A DNA stretch of 64,000 nucleotides, taken from Oscillospiraceae bacterium (GTDB lineage Bacteria > Bacillota > Clostridia > Oscillospirales > Oscillospiraceae). The stretch spans positions 1-64,000 of the forward strand of contig JAFSJE010000020.1 in NCBI GenBank assembly GCA_017439425.1, written 5' to 3'. A program made the position numbers and the translations under genes. The notes below the pieces were generated by a model. That model was given only the letters and a program-made list of their open reading frames with translations, was not told the DNA's origin and searched no databases. How positions within the stretch are numbered: position 1 is the stretch's first letter; each line of letters starts with the position of its first letter. Of this stretch, positions 40,235 to 49,714 are shown in pieces.

Positions 40235-42151
40235 CTACTGCACCTCGATTTCCTGCGGAGCCTCCTCCTTGCGCACACCGATGAGGCGCACAAGGCTCTG
40301 AGCCGATGGAGTGAGCTCGTCAAATGCCGGAATCCCACCCTCGACGGAGGAGACGAGCTTATCCATGTGCATCAGCTCGTCCATAGTGAAAAGCTTAGAG
40401 CCGTCGGAGATAACCGAACCGTCCTGACCGATAATTCTGCGGCGGAACATATCGAGCGCTTTTCCGGCAATACTGCGCTTCATATATTCAGCGAGGTACC
40501 TGACGCCCTCGGGAAGCGTGCTTCCAAGCGTAACGTCTATAACGCCGGCGTCCATTCCGAGAAGGAAGTTTACCGCGTCCTTCGAGCCCTTGACGGAGTC
40601 GATGGAGCCGGTCAGGATCGCGCGCACTGCCTGCTCATAGAAGGTGCCCCAAAGCCAGCAGGGCGAGGCGAGAGTTGAATGGCGGCCCTCGTTATAGAGA
40701 AACGTGCCGTAATGGCCGTAATTCATATAATCGTTATCAAGGCTCGGAACATCGTGACCTGAGATGACGGAAATGCCCTCGTTCAGAAGTCCCTCAATCT
40801 GTCTGCCGCCCCTGCCGGCCCAGCGGAGAATTATCTTCGCGTTGGGGTTCGTCATCTCAGCGCCGAGGGCGAAGGCGTTTATCATCGCCGGCTCTCCGGC
40901 TGTCGGGGCAAAGGCAACGTAGCCTATTCTGCCGTCCTTGCTCATCGCGCCGGCAATCGCTCCTGTTATGAACTTGCCCTCATAGCCGCGGAAGTAGTAG
41001 CCGCGCACAGAGGCGTATGGCACGTCGGGCGAGCAGGCGAAGAATTTTATCTTGGGATATTTTACAGCTACCTTCAATGTCGCGCGCAGAAGATTTGAGC
41101 TTGTGACAAAAACCGCGTCGGCTCCGTCGCTGACCGCCTTTTCCATAAGCCGCTCACCATCTTCCGAGGTGTCGGCGTTAAAGTAGGAGAGTGCGGTAAC
41201 GCGCGAGCCGAACAGCTCCTCGATGTATTTTCTGCCGTTGTCATGCGACTCGGTCCAGCGTGAGGTCACGGGGTCACGCTGATGGATGAACGCTACGGTG
41301 ACGTGCGACATATCGGGGCTGATTATGCTCCTGATGAGGTGCTTTTTCGCCTCAGGAGGTACAGAATCGAGGCTTTTCGTCTCCGCCTCCATATCGCTTG
41401 TGAGGGCGTCCACGCTCTTTTTCAGCTCTCCGAGAGACAGCTCCGTGAGCTCCTTGAAGGAATGCGCCTGGAGCCAGGTGAGGAGAGCGTCCTCAGTTCT
41501 CGACTTTCCGTTGTACGCCTCGTCAAACTTCGAGAATGCCGAAACGAAGCTGCGCCTGAATTCCTCAGTCCACTTCTCGCCGGTTTTTTTGCCGAGGCAG
41601 GCGAGGAGCTTCGCATACTGCCCGGGCTTTTCAAACTTGACTAAATAGAGCTCAGATACCTCGTAAAACTCGAGAAATTCGCGGTATGCCTTTATTCTGG
41701 GCTCGTCGGAGTCCGGAGGAAGCACGCGGCGGATCTTTGCAGAGACGTTCGGCGCGCCGAAGTGACGCAGAACACTGACGCGCTTGTTGCCCTCCTGGAC
41801 GTACAGATCTCCGAGGTACTCAACGCAGCTTATGCTGTCGCGTATGCCCTCCTCGAGATGTGAGGCGGCGAGGCTGATCCACTTTGAGGCAAACTCCGTA
41901 TCGTCGTCGAGAATGGGATAGAAGCTTGCAGAAAATGCGTTGGTGCGCGCGCCGGTCACTGTTCCGACAACGCGGTCGATCGGGATATTGGCTGTGCCGA
42001 TGTATATAGCGCCTGCAAGAGTCAGCTCGTCGAGCGTATCCTCTAAAACGACGGGGTATGGATTCTGATTTTTTGCTATTTTTTCGCGGTATTCCGCGCG
42101 CCCCTTTTTGAGCGCGGAGGCGTATTCATTGCGGGCTTCCGTTATGTCCAT
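40235..42151 (-). CDS. ParB-like domain fused to BMP-family nucleoside-binding domain
   Basis: 638 residues with no signal peptide. Residues ~50-145 look like a ParB/sulfiredoxin-type domain (IPIDRVVGTVTGARTNAFS, then YVQEGNKRVSVLRHFGA). A helical spacer follows. From residue ~300 there is a basic-membrane-protein (BMP/PnrA) domain (VTVAFIHQRD, ADAVFVTSSN, FACSPDVPYASVRGYYFRGY, GRIGYVAFAPTAGEPAMI). BMP domains normally sit outside the cell and bind purine nucleosides for ABC transporters; here it must be cytoplasmic, perhaps as a sensor. It heads an operon with a phosphoesterase and a nucleoside phosphorylase. Confidence 0.8.
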   Translation of the reverse strand: MDITEARNEYASALKKGRAEYREKIAKNQNPYPVVLEDTLDELTLAGAIYIGTANIPIDRVVGTVTGARTNAFSASFYPILDDDTEFASKWISLAASHLEEGIRDSISCVEYLGDLYVQEGNKRVSVLRHFGAPNVSAKIRRVLPPDSDEPRIKAYREFLEFYEVSELYLVKFEKPGQYAKLLACLGKKTGEKWTEEFRRSFVSAFSKFDEAYNGKSRTEDALLTWLQAHSFKELTELSLGELKKSVDALTSDMEAETKSLDSVPPEAKKHLIRSIISPDMSHVTVAFIHQRDPVTSRWTESHDNGRKYIEELFGSRVTALSYFNADTSEDGERLMEKAVSDGADAVFVTSSNLLRATLKVAVKYPKIKFFACSPDVPYASVRGYYFRGYEGKFITGAIAGAMSKDGRIGYVAFAPTAGEPAMINAFALGAEMTNPNAKIILRWAGRGGRQIEGLLNEGISVISGHDVPSLDNDYMNYGHYGTFLYNEGRHSTLASPCWLWGTFYEQAVRAILTGSIDSVKGSKDAVNFLLGMDAGVIDVTLGSTLPEGVRYLAEYMKRSIAGKALDMFRRRIIGQDGSVISDGSKLFTMDELMHMDKLVSSVEGGIPAFDELTPSAQSLVRLIGVRKEEAPQEIEVQ

Positions 42152-42266
42152 TATAGTTCATTCCTTACTAAGTTCTTTGACGGAATATTATCATATTCTA
42201 CAAGCAGTTACAACAGTCAAGAGGACGTTATTTTGTTAATTTTCTGTTATATATTCGGCGGGATGA

Positions 42267-42294
42267 TTGAAAAACCCCGGTTTAATGGTAAAAT
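42267..42294 (+). promoter_or_regulatory. Promoter of the ABC transporter gene
   Basis: TTGAAA (42267-42272), 16 bases, TAAAAT (42289-42294), only 18 bases before the ATG. The leader is very short and the ribosome site (GCGGTGAT) weak. Confidence 0.55.
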
Positions 42295-42312
42295 ATAAGC
42301 GGTGATATTTGA

Positions 42313-45300
42313 ATGCTGCGAATCAGTAAAATCAGCAAAGTGTATAAGACGGGCGCGCTGACTCAGCGGGCCCTTGACGGTGTTTCGCTCTCACTGCGCG
42401 ACAGCGAGTTTGTGGCTATCCTCGGCCCCTCCGGCTCCGGTAAGACCACGCTTCTCAATATAATCGGCGGACTTGATCGCTACGATTCCGGAGACCTTAT
42501 CATAAACGGCGTTTCAACAAAGAAATACACCGACCGCGACTGGGACTCCTACCGCAACCACACAGTCGGCTTTGTTTTTCAGAGCTATAACCTCATCCCG
42601 CACCAGACTATCCTCGAGAATGTAGAGCTTGCACTGACCATCGGCGGCACAACGAGCAAGGATAAAACCGCCCGCGCGAAGGCGGCGCTCGAGCGAGTCG
42701 GGCTCGGCGACCACATTCATAAAAAGCCGAATCAGCTCTCCGGCGGTCAGATGCAGCGCGTCGCTATCGCGCGTGCGCTTGTGAATGACCCGGATATCCT
42801 GCTTGCCGACGAGCCGACGGGAGCTCTCGACAGCGATACCTCGGTACAGGTAATGGAGCTGCTTAAAGAGGTCGCGAAGGACAGACTTGTCGTTATGGTA
42901 ACGCACAACCCCGAGCTTGCGGAGCAGTACGCGACGAGAATCGTAACTCTTCGCGACGGAGTTATCAGAAACGACACAGACCCGTTTGACGACAAGACCG
43001 ACGAGTCGCAGGCTGTGCATAAAAACCTCGGCAAGGCTTCGATGAGCTTTCTCACCGCGCTCAGACTGAGCTTCAACAATCTGCGCACGAAGCTTGCCCG
43101 AACTATTCTCGTCTCCTTCGCCGGCTCGATCGGAATAATCGGAATCGCGATGATACTCTCGATGTCAAACGGCGTCGATATGTATATTCAGAGCATAGAG
43201 GAGGAGACTCTGCAAAGCTACCCGATACAGATCACGAACACGAGCTTCGATCTCTCCGGCATGGTAGCGTCGAGGACTGACGCGGGCGACGACGAGCAGG
43301 AAAAGCCCAAAACAGAGAAGGCTGTCCGTGAGCGCCACACGATTACAACTATGCTCTCGGGAGTTACAACAAACGATCTCGAGAGCCTCAAAGCTTTCTT
43401 TGAGAGCGATGGCAGGGACATAAATGCGTATGTCCGCGCGATTGAGTATAATTACGGCGTTACGCCTCAGATTTACACCCTCCGCGACGGAAAGGTGCGG
43501 CAGGTCAATCCGGATAAGAGCTTCTCCGCGCTCGGCTTCTCCACAGGAGGCTACGGCTCGAGCCTTATGAGCTCGCTCACGAGCACGGATACCTTCCATC
43601 TTATGCCGGAAGACGATTCGCTCTACAAGACCTCCTATGACGTAAAGGCGGGCAGGTGGCCGGAGAGATACAATGAGTGCGTTCTCGTTCTGTCCGGCAC
43701 CTCGAGAGTTACGGATATGGCGCTCTACACCATGGGACTTAAAAACCCGGCGAGGCTCGATGAAATGCTGCGCCTTGCCGTTGAGGGCGGCACACCTGAG
43801 ACTGATATCGGAGAGCTGCAGTTTGACTATGATGACTTTCTCGGCATTTCCTTCAAGCTGATCGCCGCATCTGACCGATTCTCCTACGATGAGGAGTACG
43901 GCGTATGGACTGATAGATCGGACGACGAGACCTTTATGCGCTCTCTTCTTGAGGGGGCAGAGGATATCTCCATCGTCGGCGTAGTGGTTCCGCGCGAGGA
44001 CGCTACAAATCTTGCGCTCTCCAGCGGAATCGGATATCCCGCGAGCCTTGTGTATCACATCATCGATCTTGCTGATTCCAGCGAGATAGTAAAGTATCAG
44101 CATGAAAATCCTGAGATGGATATTTTTACAGGCAAACGGTTTGACGATTACTCCTCTGTCGCCGACTTCGATATGGGCTCGCTCTTCTCAATCGACGAGC
44201 AGGCGCTGGCTGACGCCTTTAGCTTCGATCCGGATCAGTTTGAGATAGACCCCGCGGACTTCGATATGAGCGATTTGGAGCTTGATCCGGGCGATTTTGA
44301 CTTCGATATGCCGAGCGTTTCGGGAGACGATCTGTCGTCTCTTCTGGGCTCTGTTAAGCTCGACCTGAGCGCCGAGAAGCTCAGCGGCATTTTTGAGGAG
44401 CTCATAAAAAGCTACTCAGACAGTGCGGGAGAGGATGGAGTTACCGAGCTCAGCGAGCTGCCGACGGCAATTCGCGCCTATCTCGGCACCGAGGAGGCGA
44501 GGGGAATAATCTCCGCCGACTCGCAGGCGGCAATCGCAAACGCGCAGGAAAACCTCATTACGATCGACGATCTCAGAGAAAGCCTTGAACGCATTATGGC
44601 TGGGCTTGAAGATTATCTCGCGGAAAACCCTATAGACAGCGGAGAGCGGCTCCGCACCGTAGCGGAATACCTCGCGCAGGAGGAGATTTCGGAGCTTATC
44701 CGCGCAGAGGCTGACCGTCTCAGCGAAAAGGCGGCGAGTGCGCTTGACCTCAACGGACTTGCGACGGAACTCACTACGCACCTTGTCGAGGGCTATGAAG
44801 CCTACGCGACGGAAAACGATGATGCACCCACAATAGCCGATGTGACCAGCGACCTCAGATCCTACCTTGAGGGCGAGGAGGCGCAGAGAATCATAACCGA
44901 GGGCGTTGCCGGAATTATCGACACCTCGGGCGTTGAAGCTGAGATCAACAAGCTCGTCGGCAAGTTCTCCGGTTCAGTAACAAGTCAGATTTCCGCGCTT
45001 ATGACAAGACTTGTCAGCATGATAACGGAGAAATTTTCCGATATTATCGGCGATATGTTCGCGGATTTCAGTATCGACCCCGAGGCGATATCCTCGGCGT
45101 TCAGCACGAATTTCTCCGGCGAGGAGCTCAAGAGCCTAATGACGAGCATGATGAGCACCGAGCGCTCGAGCCTTGAATCCAACCTGCGCAAGCTCGGCTA
45201 CGCAGATCTCAATAAGCCCTCGTCTATAACGATATATCCTAATGATTTTGACGGGAAAAGCGCCGTAAAGAGCATCCTGACGGGCTATAACGATATGCGC

Positions 45301-45792
45301 AAGGCGAAGAATGAGAATGATAAGGTCATTAGCTACACCGATTACGTTGATACCCTTATGAGCGGCGTTACCGACATCATCGACGCCGTGAGCTACGTTC
45401 TTGTGGCGTTCGTTTCGATTTCGCTTGTGGTGTCGAGCATAATGATCGGCGTTATCACCTATATCAGCGTGCTCGAGCGAAAGAAGGAGATCGGTATTCT
45501 CCGTGCAATCGGAGCCTCAAAGCGCAATATTAGCGAGGTTTTCAACGCTGAGACCTTTATTATAGGTGCACTCGCCGGTATTTTCGGCGTTGTGATAACA
45601 TGGATACTCATTATTCCAACGAATATAATCATCCACAACGCAACTGGCCAGACTAATATAAACGCTGTCCTGCCTGTTCCGGCTGCGATAATTCTCGTTG
45701 TGCTCAGCATTGTGCTGACCCTCATCGGCGGAATAATCCCGTCGCAGAAGGCGGCAAGGTCTGACCCGGTTACGGCGCTCAGAAGTGAATAA
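42313..45792 (+). CDS. Fused ABC transporter ATPase-permease, MacB/LolD type
   Basis: 1159 residues. The N-terminal ATPase (~1-230) has Walker A GPSGSGKTTLL, signature LSGGQMQRVAIARAL and Walker B ILLADEPTGALDS. A first transmembrane helix is near 258-282. A very large outer region (~290-1010) contains an acidic repeat-like stretch (FDPDQFEIDPADFDMSDLEL) and long helices. FtsX-type helices close the protein (~1020-1155, ISVLERKKEIGILRAIGASK). Such mechanotransmission transporters export peptides or lipids or signal antimicrobial stress. No two-component genes are adjacent. Stands alone. Confidence 0.9.
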   Translation: MLRISKISKVYKTGALTQRALDGVSLSLRDSEFVAILGPSGSGKTTLLNIIGGLDRYDSGDLIINGVSTKKYTDRDWDSYRNHTVGFVFQSYNLIPHQTILENVELALTIGGTTSKDKTARAKAALERVGLGDHIHKKPNQLSGGQMQRVAIARALVNDPDILLADEPTGALDSDTSVQVMELLKEVAKDRLVVMVTHNPELAEQYATRIVTLRDGVIRNDTDPFDDKTDESQAVHKNLGKASMSFLTALRLSFNNLRTKLARTILVSFAGSIGIIGIAMILSMSNGVDMYIQSIEEETLQSYPIQITNTSFDLSGMVASRTDAGDDEQEKPKTEKAVRERHTITTMLSGVTTNDLESLKAFFESDGRDINAYVRAIEYNYGVTPQIYTLRDGKVRQVNPDKSFSALGFSTGGYGSSLMSSLTSTDTFHLMPEDDSLYKTSYDVKAGRWPERYNECVLVLSGTSRVTDMALYTMGLKNPARLDEMLRLAVEGGTPETDIGELQFDYDDFLGISFKLIAASDRFSYDEEYGVWTDRSDDETFMRSLLEGAEDISIVGVVVPREDATNLALSSGIGYPASLVYHIIDLADSSEIVKYQHENPEMDIFTGKRFDDYSSVADFDMGSLFSIDEQALADAFSFDPDQFEIDPADFDMSDLELDPGDFDFDMPSVSGDDLSSLLGSVKLDLSAEKLSGIFEELIKSYSDSAGEDGVTELSELPTAIRAYLGTEEARGIISADSQAAIANAQENLITIDDLRESLERIMAGLEDYLAENPIDSGERLRTVAEYLAQEEISELIRAEADRLSEKAASALDLNGLATELTTHLVEGYEAYATENDDAPTIADVTSDLRSYLEGEEAQRIITEGVAGIIDTSGVEAEINKLVGKFSGSVTSQISALMTRLVSMITEKFSDIIGDMFADFSIDPEAISSAFSTNFSGEELKSLMTSMMSTERSSLESNLRKLGYADLNKPSSITIYPNDFDGKSAVKSILTGYNDMRKAKNENDKVISYTDYVDTLMSGVTDIIDAVSYVLVAFVSISLVVSSIMIGVITYISVLERKKEIGILRAIGASKRNISEVFNAETFIIGALAGIFGVVITWILIIPTNIIIHNATGQTNINAVLPVPAAIILVVLSIVLTLIGGIIPSQKAARSDPVTALRSE

Positions 45793-45796
45793 AGCA

Positions 45797-45825
45797 AAGG
45801 CAAGCCGTTAAACGCGGCTTGCCTT
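45797..45825. terminator. Bidirectional terminator
   Basis: AAGGCAAGCCG (45797-45807) and CGGCTTGCCTT (45815-45825) between the convergent ABC and lipase-like genes. Confidence 0.75.
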
Positions 45826-47409
45826 ATATCTTTTATAGAGCATGTATCCTATTCTGATCACGCCGTCGGCAATCATCAGAATGCCGAGCGCGAGGACGAA
45901 GGGGTAGACGACAGAGCGCGATATAAGAAGTACCGCGCCGCCGAAAATTGCGGAAAAGATCGTTTCGAGTATGTAGAGAACTTTTAACAATCGGTCACTC
46001 TCGTGCGAAGCCTTGTCCGCACAGCCGAAGGCGAAGGCTATGAACACCACGCCGAAAATCGTGCTGCCCATAATGAACATCGCCTGGTCCTTGACTATAA
46101 GCACAACGCACAGTGCAAGCATCAGTGTTGTGAGAGCGGCTCGTTCACGCAAACCCTCGAGGTGAAAGCCGTTCAGAACGAAGCGCCGGAGCGCTAGTAT
46201 AAGCTGGATCGCTGCGAGCGCGACGAAAATGAAGGTTGCAGTCAGCTCAAGAATCGAATCTGTCGTGCGAAGCAGAAGAATTCCGAAGAGCACCATCAGA
46301 AGCGCGTGAGCGAAATGGCTCTCAGTGAGCCACTGGCGCAGCTTTCCGGGACTGACCTCTATCACTGTACCGTCATTCAGTGCCTGACCGGGCAGTGAAG
46401 CGAGGGCTTTTTTCGTTACGTCGCTCGCACCGCCGAGTGAAACTATCGCCTGCTCAAATCGCATCGGCGTAAGATCTTCAAGCTTTTCCGCGCCACTTTT
46501 TGTCAGCGTACTGAATAGTTCGTTTATGAATACCGGCCTGTCCTCGCTCTTTATCGTGCCGATCCAGTCGTTCAGACGTTCACCGAGCCATTCCGAGAAG
46601 GCGTCGCGCTTATCAATGCACATAAGCTCCCCGCCGTCAAAGAGCCAGGTCGCCATCGAGTGCTGAAGGACGCCGTCTGCGTTGGACTTTACGATGAGCG
46701 TGTCGGCTATATCCGGCTCGAAGAGCTTTCCGACAACGTCGAACTCCGGCACAATTCGCACAAGCTTCCCGTCGGCTCTTCTGAGCATCTCCGGGTCTGT
46801 GACCTCGGGGCAGAAGCCTGGCCCGTCGAGACAATAGATTTCTTTGACCGCGCTGAGCTTATCGTCGGAGAGATGCGCCGCGACGTAGAGCGCGAGATTG
46901 CCGCCCTTTGAGTGCCCTGTTATGTACCATTCGCGATCAAGGGTGATTGATTTCTCCGCGTAATCAAGCGCCATGTGCTGAGCCTCGGTCTCCGTGAAGG
47001 ATATCATAAAATCCTCCTGCCAGCCGGCAAGAGTGCTGTCAGTGCCGCGGTAAGCGATGAAGGAAAAGTTATCCGCATTGAAGGTTACTGCTGAGAACTG
47101 GAGCGGCGGATCGGTGCGAATCTCGTTGACGTAGCCGCTCATTTCTATGCTTCCGAAGCGATGAGACGATGCGGCGGCGCGCAGAATATCGGTGTAGCCC
47201 ATATCCGCGCCGGTGATCTCTACCGGCACCTTTCCCTCGTCGATGAGAGGAAGAACATCGGATAATAGCGGCGTTTCACTCTGCGCAAAGACCTCGCCGA
47301 GGTCGAAGTAGGAGATCATGGCGAAAACAAGGTTGTCAGCCGTGGAAAGCGGGTATTGCTCAAAGGAAAACCGCCCGAGCCACTTGATGTAATCCACTAA
47401 TGTATTCAT
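45808..47409 (-). CDS. Mbeg1/DUF2974-like lipase-fold membrane protein
   Basis: About 533 residues. The N-terminal ~330 have an alpha/beta hydrolase fold (FIAYRGTDSTLAGWQEDF, nucleophile WYITGHSKGGNLALY), as in DUF2974/Mbeg1 proteins with a lipase-like active site. The C-terminal ~170 carry about six hydrophobic helices resembling the HdeD/DUF308 arrangement. It may therefore be a membrane-bound lipase or esterase facing the cytoplasm. The ATG at 47409 has GGAGGTG 5 bases upstream. Substrate unknown. Confidence 0.8.
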   Translation of the reverse strand: MNTLVDYIKWLGRFSFEQYPLSTADNLVFAMISYFDLGEVFAQSETPLLSDVLPLIDEGKVPVEITGADMGYTDILRAAASSHRFGSIEMSGYVNEIRTDPPLQFSAVTFNADNFSFIAYRGTDSTLAGWQEDFMISFTETEAQHMALDYAEKSITLDREWYITGHSKGGNLALYVAAHLSDDKLSAVKEIYCLDGPGFCPEVTDPEMLRRADGKLVRIVPEFDVVGKLFEPDIADTLIVKSNADGVLQHSMATWLFDGGELMCIDKRDAFSEWLGERLNDWIGTIKSEDRPVFINELFSTLTKSGAEKLEDLTPMRFEQAIVSLGGASDVTKKALASLPGQALNDGTVIEVSPGKLRQWLTESHFAHALLMVLFGILLLRTTDSILELTATFIFVALAAIQLILALRRFVLNGFHLEGLRERAALTTLMLALCVVLIVKDQAMFIMGSTIFGVVFIAFAFGCADKASHESDRLLKVLYILETIFSAIFGGAVLLISRSVVYPFVLALGILMIADGVIRIGYMLYKRYKASRV

Positions 47410-47531
47410 TTCTACACCTCCCATTCAAGCCTCTATACGACAATTATACCATAGTTTTCACAAGAAGTAAACCTCCGGCATATAATGTCGTGCAGGGCGA
47501 AAGCCCTGAAAAATATCGGGAGGAATTACTC

Positions 47532-48371
47532 TTGGCACAGTTTTATAATCAGGCGACGCTTACCTACACGGGCGGCACCGTAAACTCAAATATAACTGTG
47601 GGCGAGGTCACAGAGGTAATAACCGCGACGAAAACGCCCATTACGAAGGAATATACAGCAGATTCAGACGTGACCTATCTCATAAGCCTTGTAAATTCCG
47701 GCAACGTTGACGTGACCGGCGTTACTGTCGTCGACGACCTCGGCGGCTATACTGTCGGCACCGAGACTGTCTATCCACTGAGCTACGTTGCTGACAGCGT
47801 GACCTATCTTGTGGACGGAACACCGTCTGCGGCACCGACGGTCACGGTTAATGGCACGGTCACGTTTTCGGATATCACGGTTCCGGCAAACGGCAACGTC
47901 GCGATCATCTATGAGGCTGAGACCACTGCTTACGCGCCTCTCGGCGAGGGCGCGACCATATCTAACAGCGCGACAATTAACGGAAGCTGCATCGTCGATC
48001 CGATAATCGCTGCCGCGACAGTTCCGATGGACATGGCTCCGGCACTCACAATCTCCAAATCCCTCACGCCGGACGTTCTCTCCGGCTGCACCGAGATAAC
48101 CTACACCTTCGATATTCGCAACTACGGCGGCGCGGCTGAAGCGGCGGCTCAGATCGCTCTTGCGGACACCTTCGATCCGCCTCTTGCAGGTCTTGAGGTA
48201 ACTCTTGGCGGCACTGCTTTCACCGCTTACACCTACTCTGAGACTACCGGCGTTATGACCACCACCGCAGGAGCGATAACCGTTCCCGCCGCGACCTTCA
48301 CACAGAACACCGACGGCACCTGGACTACAGATCCGGGCGTTGTCACCGTTACCGTCACCGGCACGATGTAA
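47532..48371 (+). CDS. DUF11-repeat protein
   Basis: About 279 residues made of beta-sandwich DUF11-type modules (TYLISLVNSGNVDVTGVTVV, then ITYTFDIRNYGG). Extremely rich in Thr, Val and Ala with almost no Lys after residue ~40. The beginning AQFYNQATLTYTGGTVNSNI is typical of clostridial DUF11 proteins that have no classical signal peptide and are linked to spore or surface structures. The start is a TTG at 47532 with GGGAGG 8 bases upstream. The stop is 5 bases before a hairpin. Confidence 0.8.
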   Translation: MAQFYNQATLTYTGGTVNSNITVGEVTEVITATKTPITKEYTADSDVTYLISLVNSGNVDVTGVTVVDDLGGYTVGTETVYPLSYVADSVTYLVDGTPSAAPTVTVNGTVTFSDITVPANGNVAIIYEAETTAYAPLGEGATISNSATINGSCIVDPIIAAATVPMDMAPALTISKSLTPDVLSGCTEITYTFDIRNYGGAAEAAAQIALADTFDPPLAGLEVTLGGTAFTAYTYSETTGVMTTTAGAITVPAATFTQNTDGTWTTDPGVVTVTVTGTM

Positions 48372-48375
48372 AAGA

Positions 48376-48594
48376 AATCGGCATAGCTCTGCTATGCCGA
48401 TACAGACTGTAGACAAAAAGAAAAGCGTTGGATAAAGGTGGTGGGGTTTAAGTGAAGGGGCCGGCCAAAAGGCCCATTCACGTCGCATAATCCGCCCGCA
48501 GGCGTCATATTTTGCACTCTCAAAGCGCAAAATATGTTCGATGCGGAGACTTTGTCTACGCATTGAATCGGCATAGCTCTGCTATGCCGATACA
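48376..48594. repeat. Hairpin-bounded intergenic element
   Basis: A 29-bp sequence containing ATCGGCATAG-CTCTG-CTATGCCGAT occurs identically at 48376-48404 and 48566-48594. Just inside are inverted arms GTAGACAAA (48409-48417) and TTTGTCTAC (48551-48559). A third hairpin CATATTTTGC (48506-48515) / GCAAAATATG (48527-48536) lies within. The right copy supplies the last codons and stop of the esterase gene. This looks like a non-coding repeat unit or small mobile element; no transposase is present. Confidence 0.6.
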
Positions 48595-49220
48595 TATGAA
48601 TCAATAAGCCACGTAATTCCGGCTGCAAGGCGCTCTTCTGCGTCCTTGAAGTGGTTGCCCTCGTTCCAGACTACTTCGATCCCGAGCTTTTTCGCGAGCG
48701 CACGGGTGTTATCTCCTACCTGCGCCATTATTGGATTGCGTGTCCTTTCCTCGCGATTGCCGAGGCTCAGATAAACTTGCTTAGCGTTTATTTTGTGGCC
48801 TTCGAGGTAATCTGCCCAACCGGGGAACCACACAGACCCCGAGCAGCTCGCGGCGCCCTTGAAAATATCCGTTTCACAGCACGCCCACAGCGCAAACAGT
48901 CCGGCCAGCGAGTAGCCTGCAATCATCGCGCAGTTCTGCTCTTTTGCGCCTTTTATCACCCAATCGAGCGTTTCCGCGCCGTTTCCGGTAAAATCCTGAC
49001 CCTTGAAAACACCATCAGCTCTCCACGGCGAGAGATCACCGTTCCAGTCGCTCACCGGAAATGCGACGAGGCGATAGGGAATAGAAGCGCACTTTTTCCG
49101 TACAAGCCCTGCAATATTCTCGGGATCGTCCATCGTATCGTATGCGAAGAAAACACACGCGCCGCCGCCGAGATTATCTTCAACCCGGCATACTTTTCCG
49201 AATATTTCTTTCTCAATCAT
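48582..49220 (-). CDS. Alpha/beta hydrolase, putative esterase
   Basis: 212 residues of the serine-esterase fold. AGYSLAGLFALWACCE holds the nucleophile serine, and GNHFKDAEERL the histidine. It resembles COG2819-like esterases. The last residues (SYVSA) and the TAG stop are encoded by the repeat hairpin at 48566-48594, so the natural C-terminus may have been changed by insertion. Its start overlaps the low-molecular-weight phosphatase stop by 8 bases. Confidence 0.82.
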   Translation of the reverse strand: MIEKEIFGKVCRVEDNLGGGACVFFAYDTMDDPENIAGLVRKKCASIPYRLVAFPVSDWNGDLSPWRADGVFKGQDFTGNGAETLDWVIKGAKEQNCAMIAGYSLAGLFALWACCETDIFKGAASCSGSVWFPGWADYLEGHKINAKQVYLSLGNREERTRNPIMAQVGDNTRALAKKLGIEVVWNEGNHFKDAEERLAAGITWLIDSYVSA

Positions 49221-49668
49221 CGTTAAGCTTCCTCAAAATTGCGTCGCAGCCCTCGCTGACGTCGAGCCATGTCGCCTCAAAGTCTCCGGTGTACCACGGG
49301 TCGGCAACTGCGCCGGGACGAGGCGTCCAATCGAGCAGAAGTCTTATTTTATCCTCCGGATCGCCGCCGAATATGCGGAGCATACTGCGGCGGTTTGACT
49401 CCTCCATGCCGAAAATGTAGTCAAAGCGAGAGTAGTCGGCTTTAGTTATCTGTCTTGCAGTCTTTCCGAGGGCGCTTATTCCGTGCTCTCGAAGCTTGCG
49501 CTGAGCCGGAGGATAGACGGGATTGCCGAGTTCCTCAGAGCTGGTGGCGGCGGACTCGATGTAAAAGCGGTCGGAAAGACCCGCACGCTCGACCGCGTCC
49601 TTCATATAAAGCTCGCACATCGGACTGCGGCATATATTTCCGAGGCAAACAAATAGTATTCTTGTCAT
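49213..49668 (-). CDS. Low-molecular-weight protein tyrosine phosphatase
   Basis: 151 residues. The P-loop VCLGNICRSPM at the N-terminus gives the catalytic cysteine and arginine, and ADPWYTGDFE near residue 128 the general acid aspartate. It removes phosphate from tyrosine or arginine residues; the McsB/YwlE pair is a known case for arginine, but the specificity here is not predictable. Coupled with the esterase gene by an 8-base overlap. Confidence 0.92.
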   Translation of the reverse strand: MTRILFVCLGNICRSPMCELYMKDAVERAGLSDRFYIESAATSSEELGNPVYPPAQRKLREHGISALGKTARQITKADYSRFDYIFGMEESNRRSMLRIFGGDPEDKIRLLLDWTPRPGAVADPWYTGDFEATWLDVSEGCDAILRKLNDD

Positions 49669-49682
49669 ATTTTACCCTTCAA

Positions 49683-49712
49683 AAAAGCTCCTCCGGTATC
49701 GGAGGAGCTTTT
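49683..49712 (-). terminator. Terminator of the partner-switch operon
   Basis: AAAAGCTCCTCCG and CGGAGGAGCTTTT, an exact 13-bp stem with loop of 4 bases, immediately after the last gene on the minus strand. Confidence 0.85.
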
Positions 49713-49714
49713 GG

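Noticed and set aside
48392-48628. 78-residue open frame across the hairpin element
   Set aside because: It is a translation of the repeat element antisense to nothing useful, with no ribosome site; the element is better described as non-coding.
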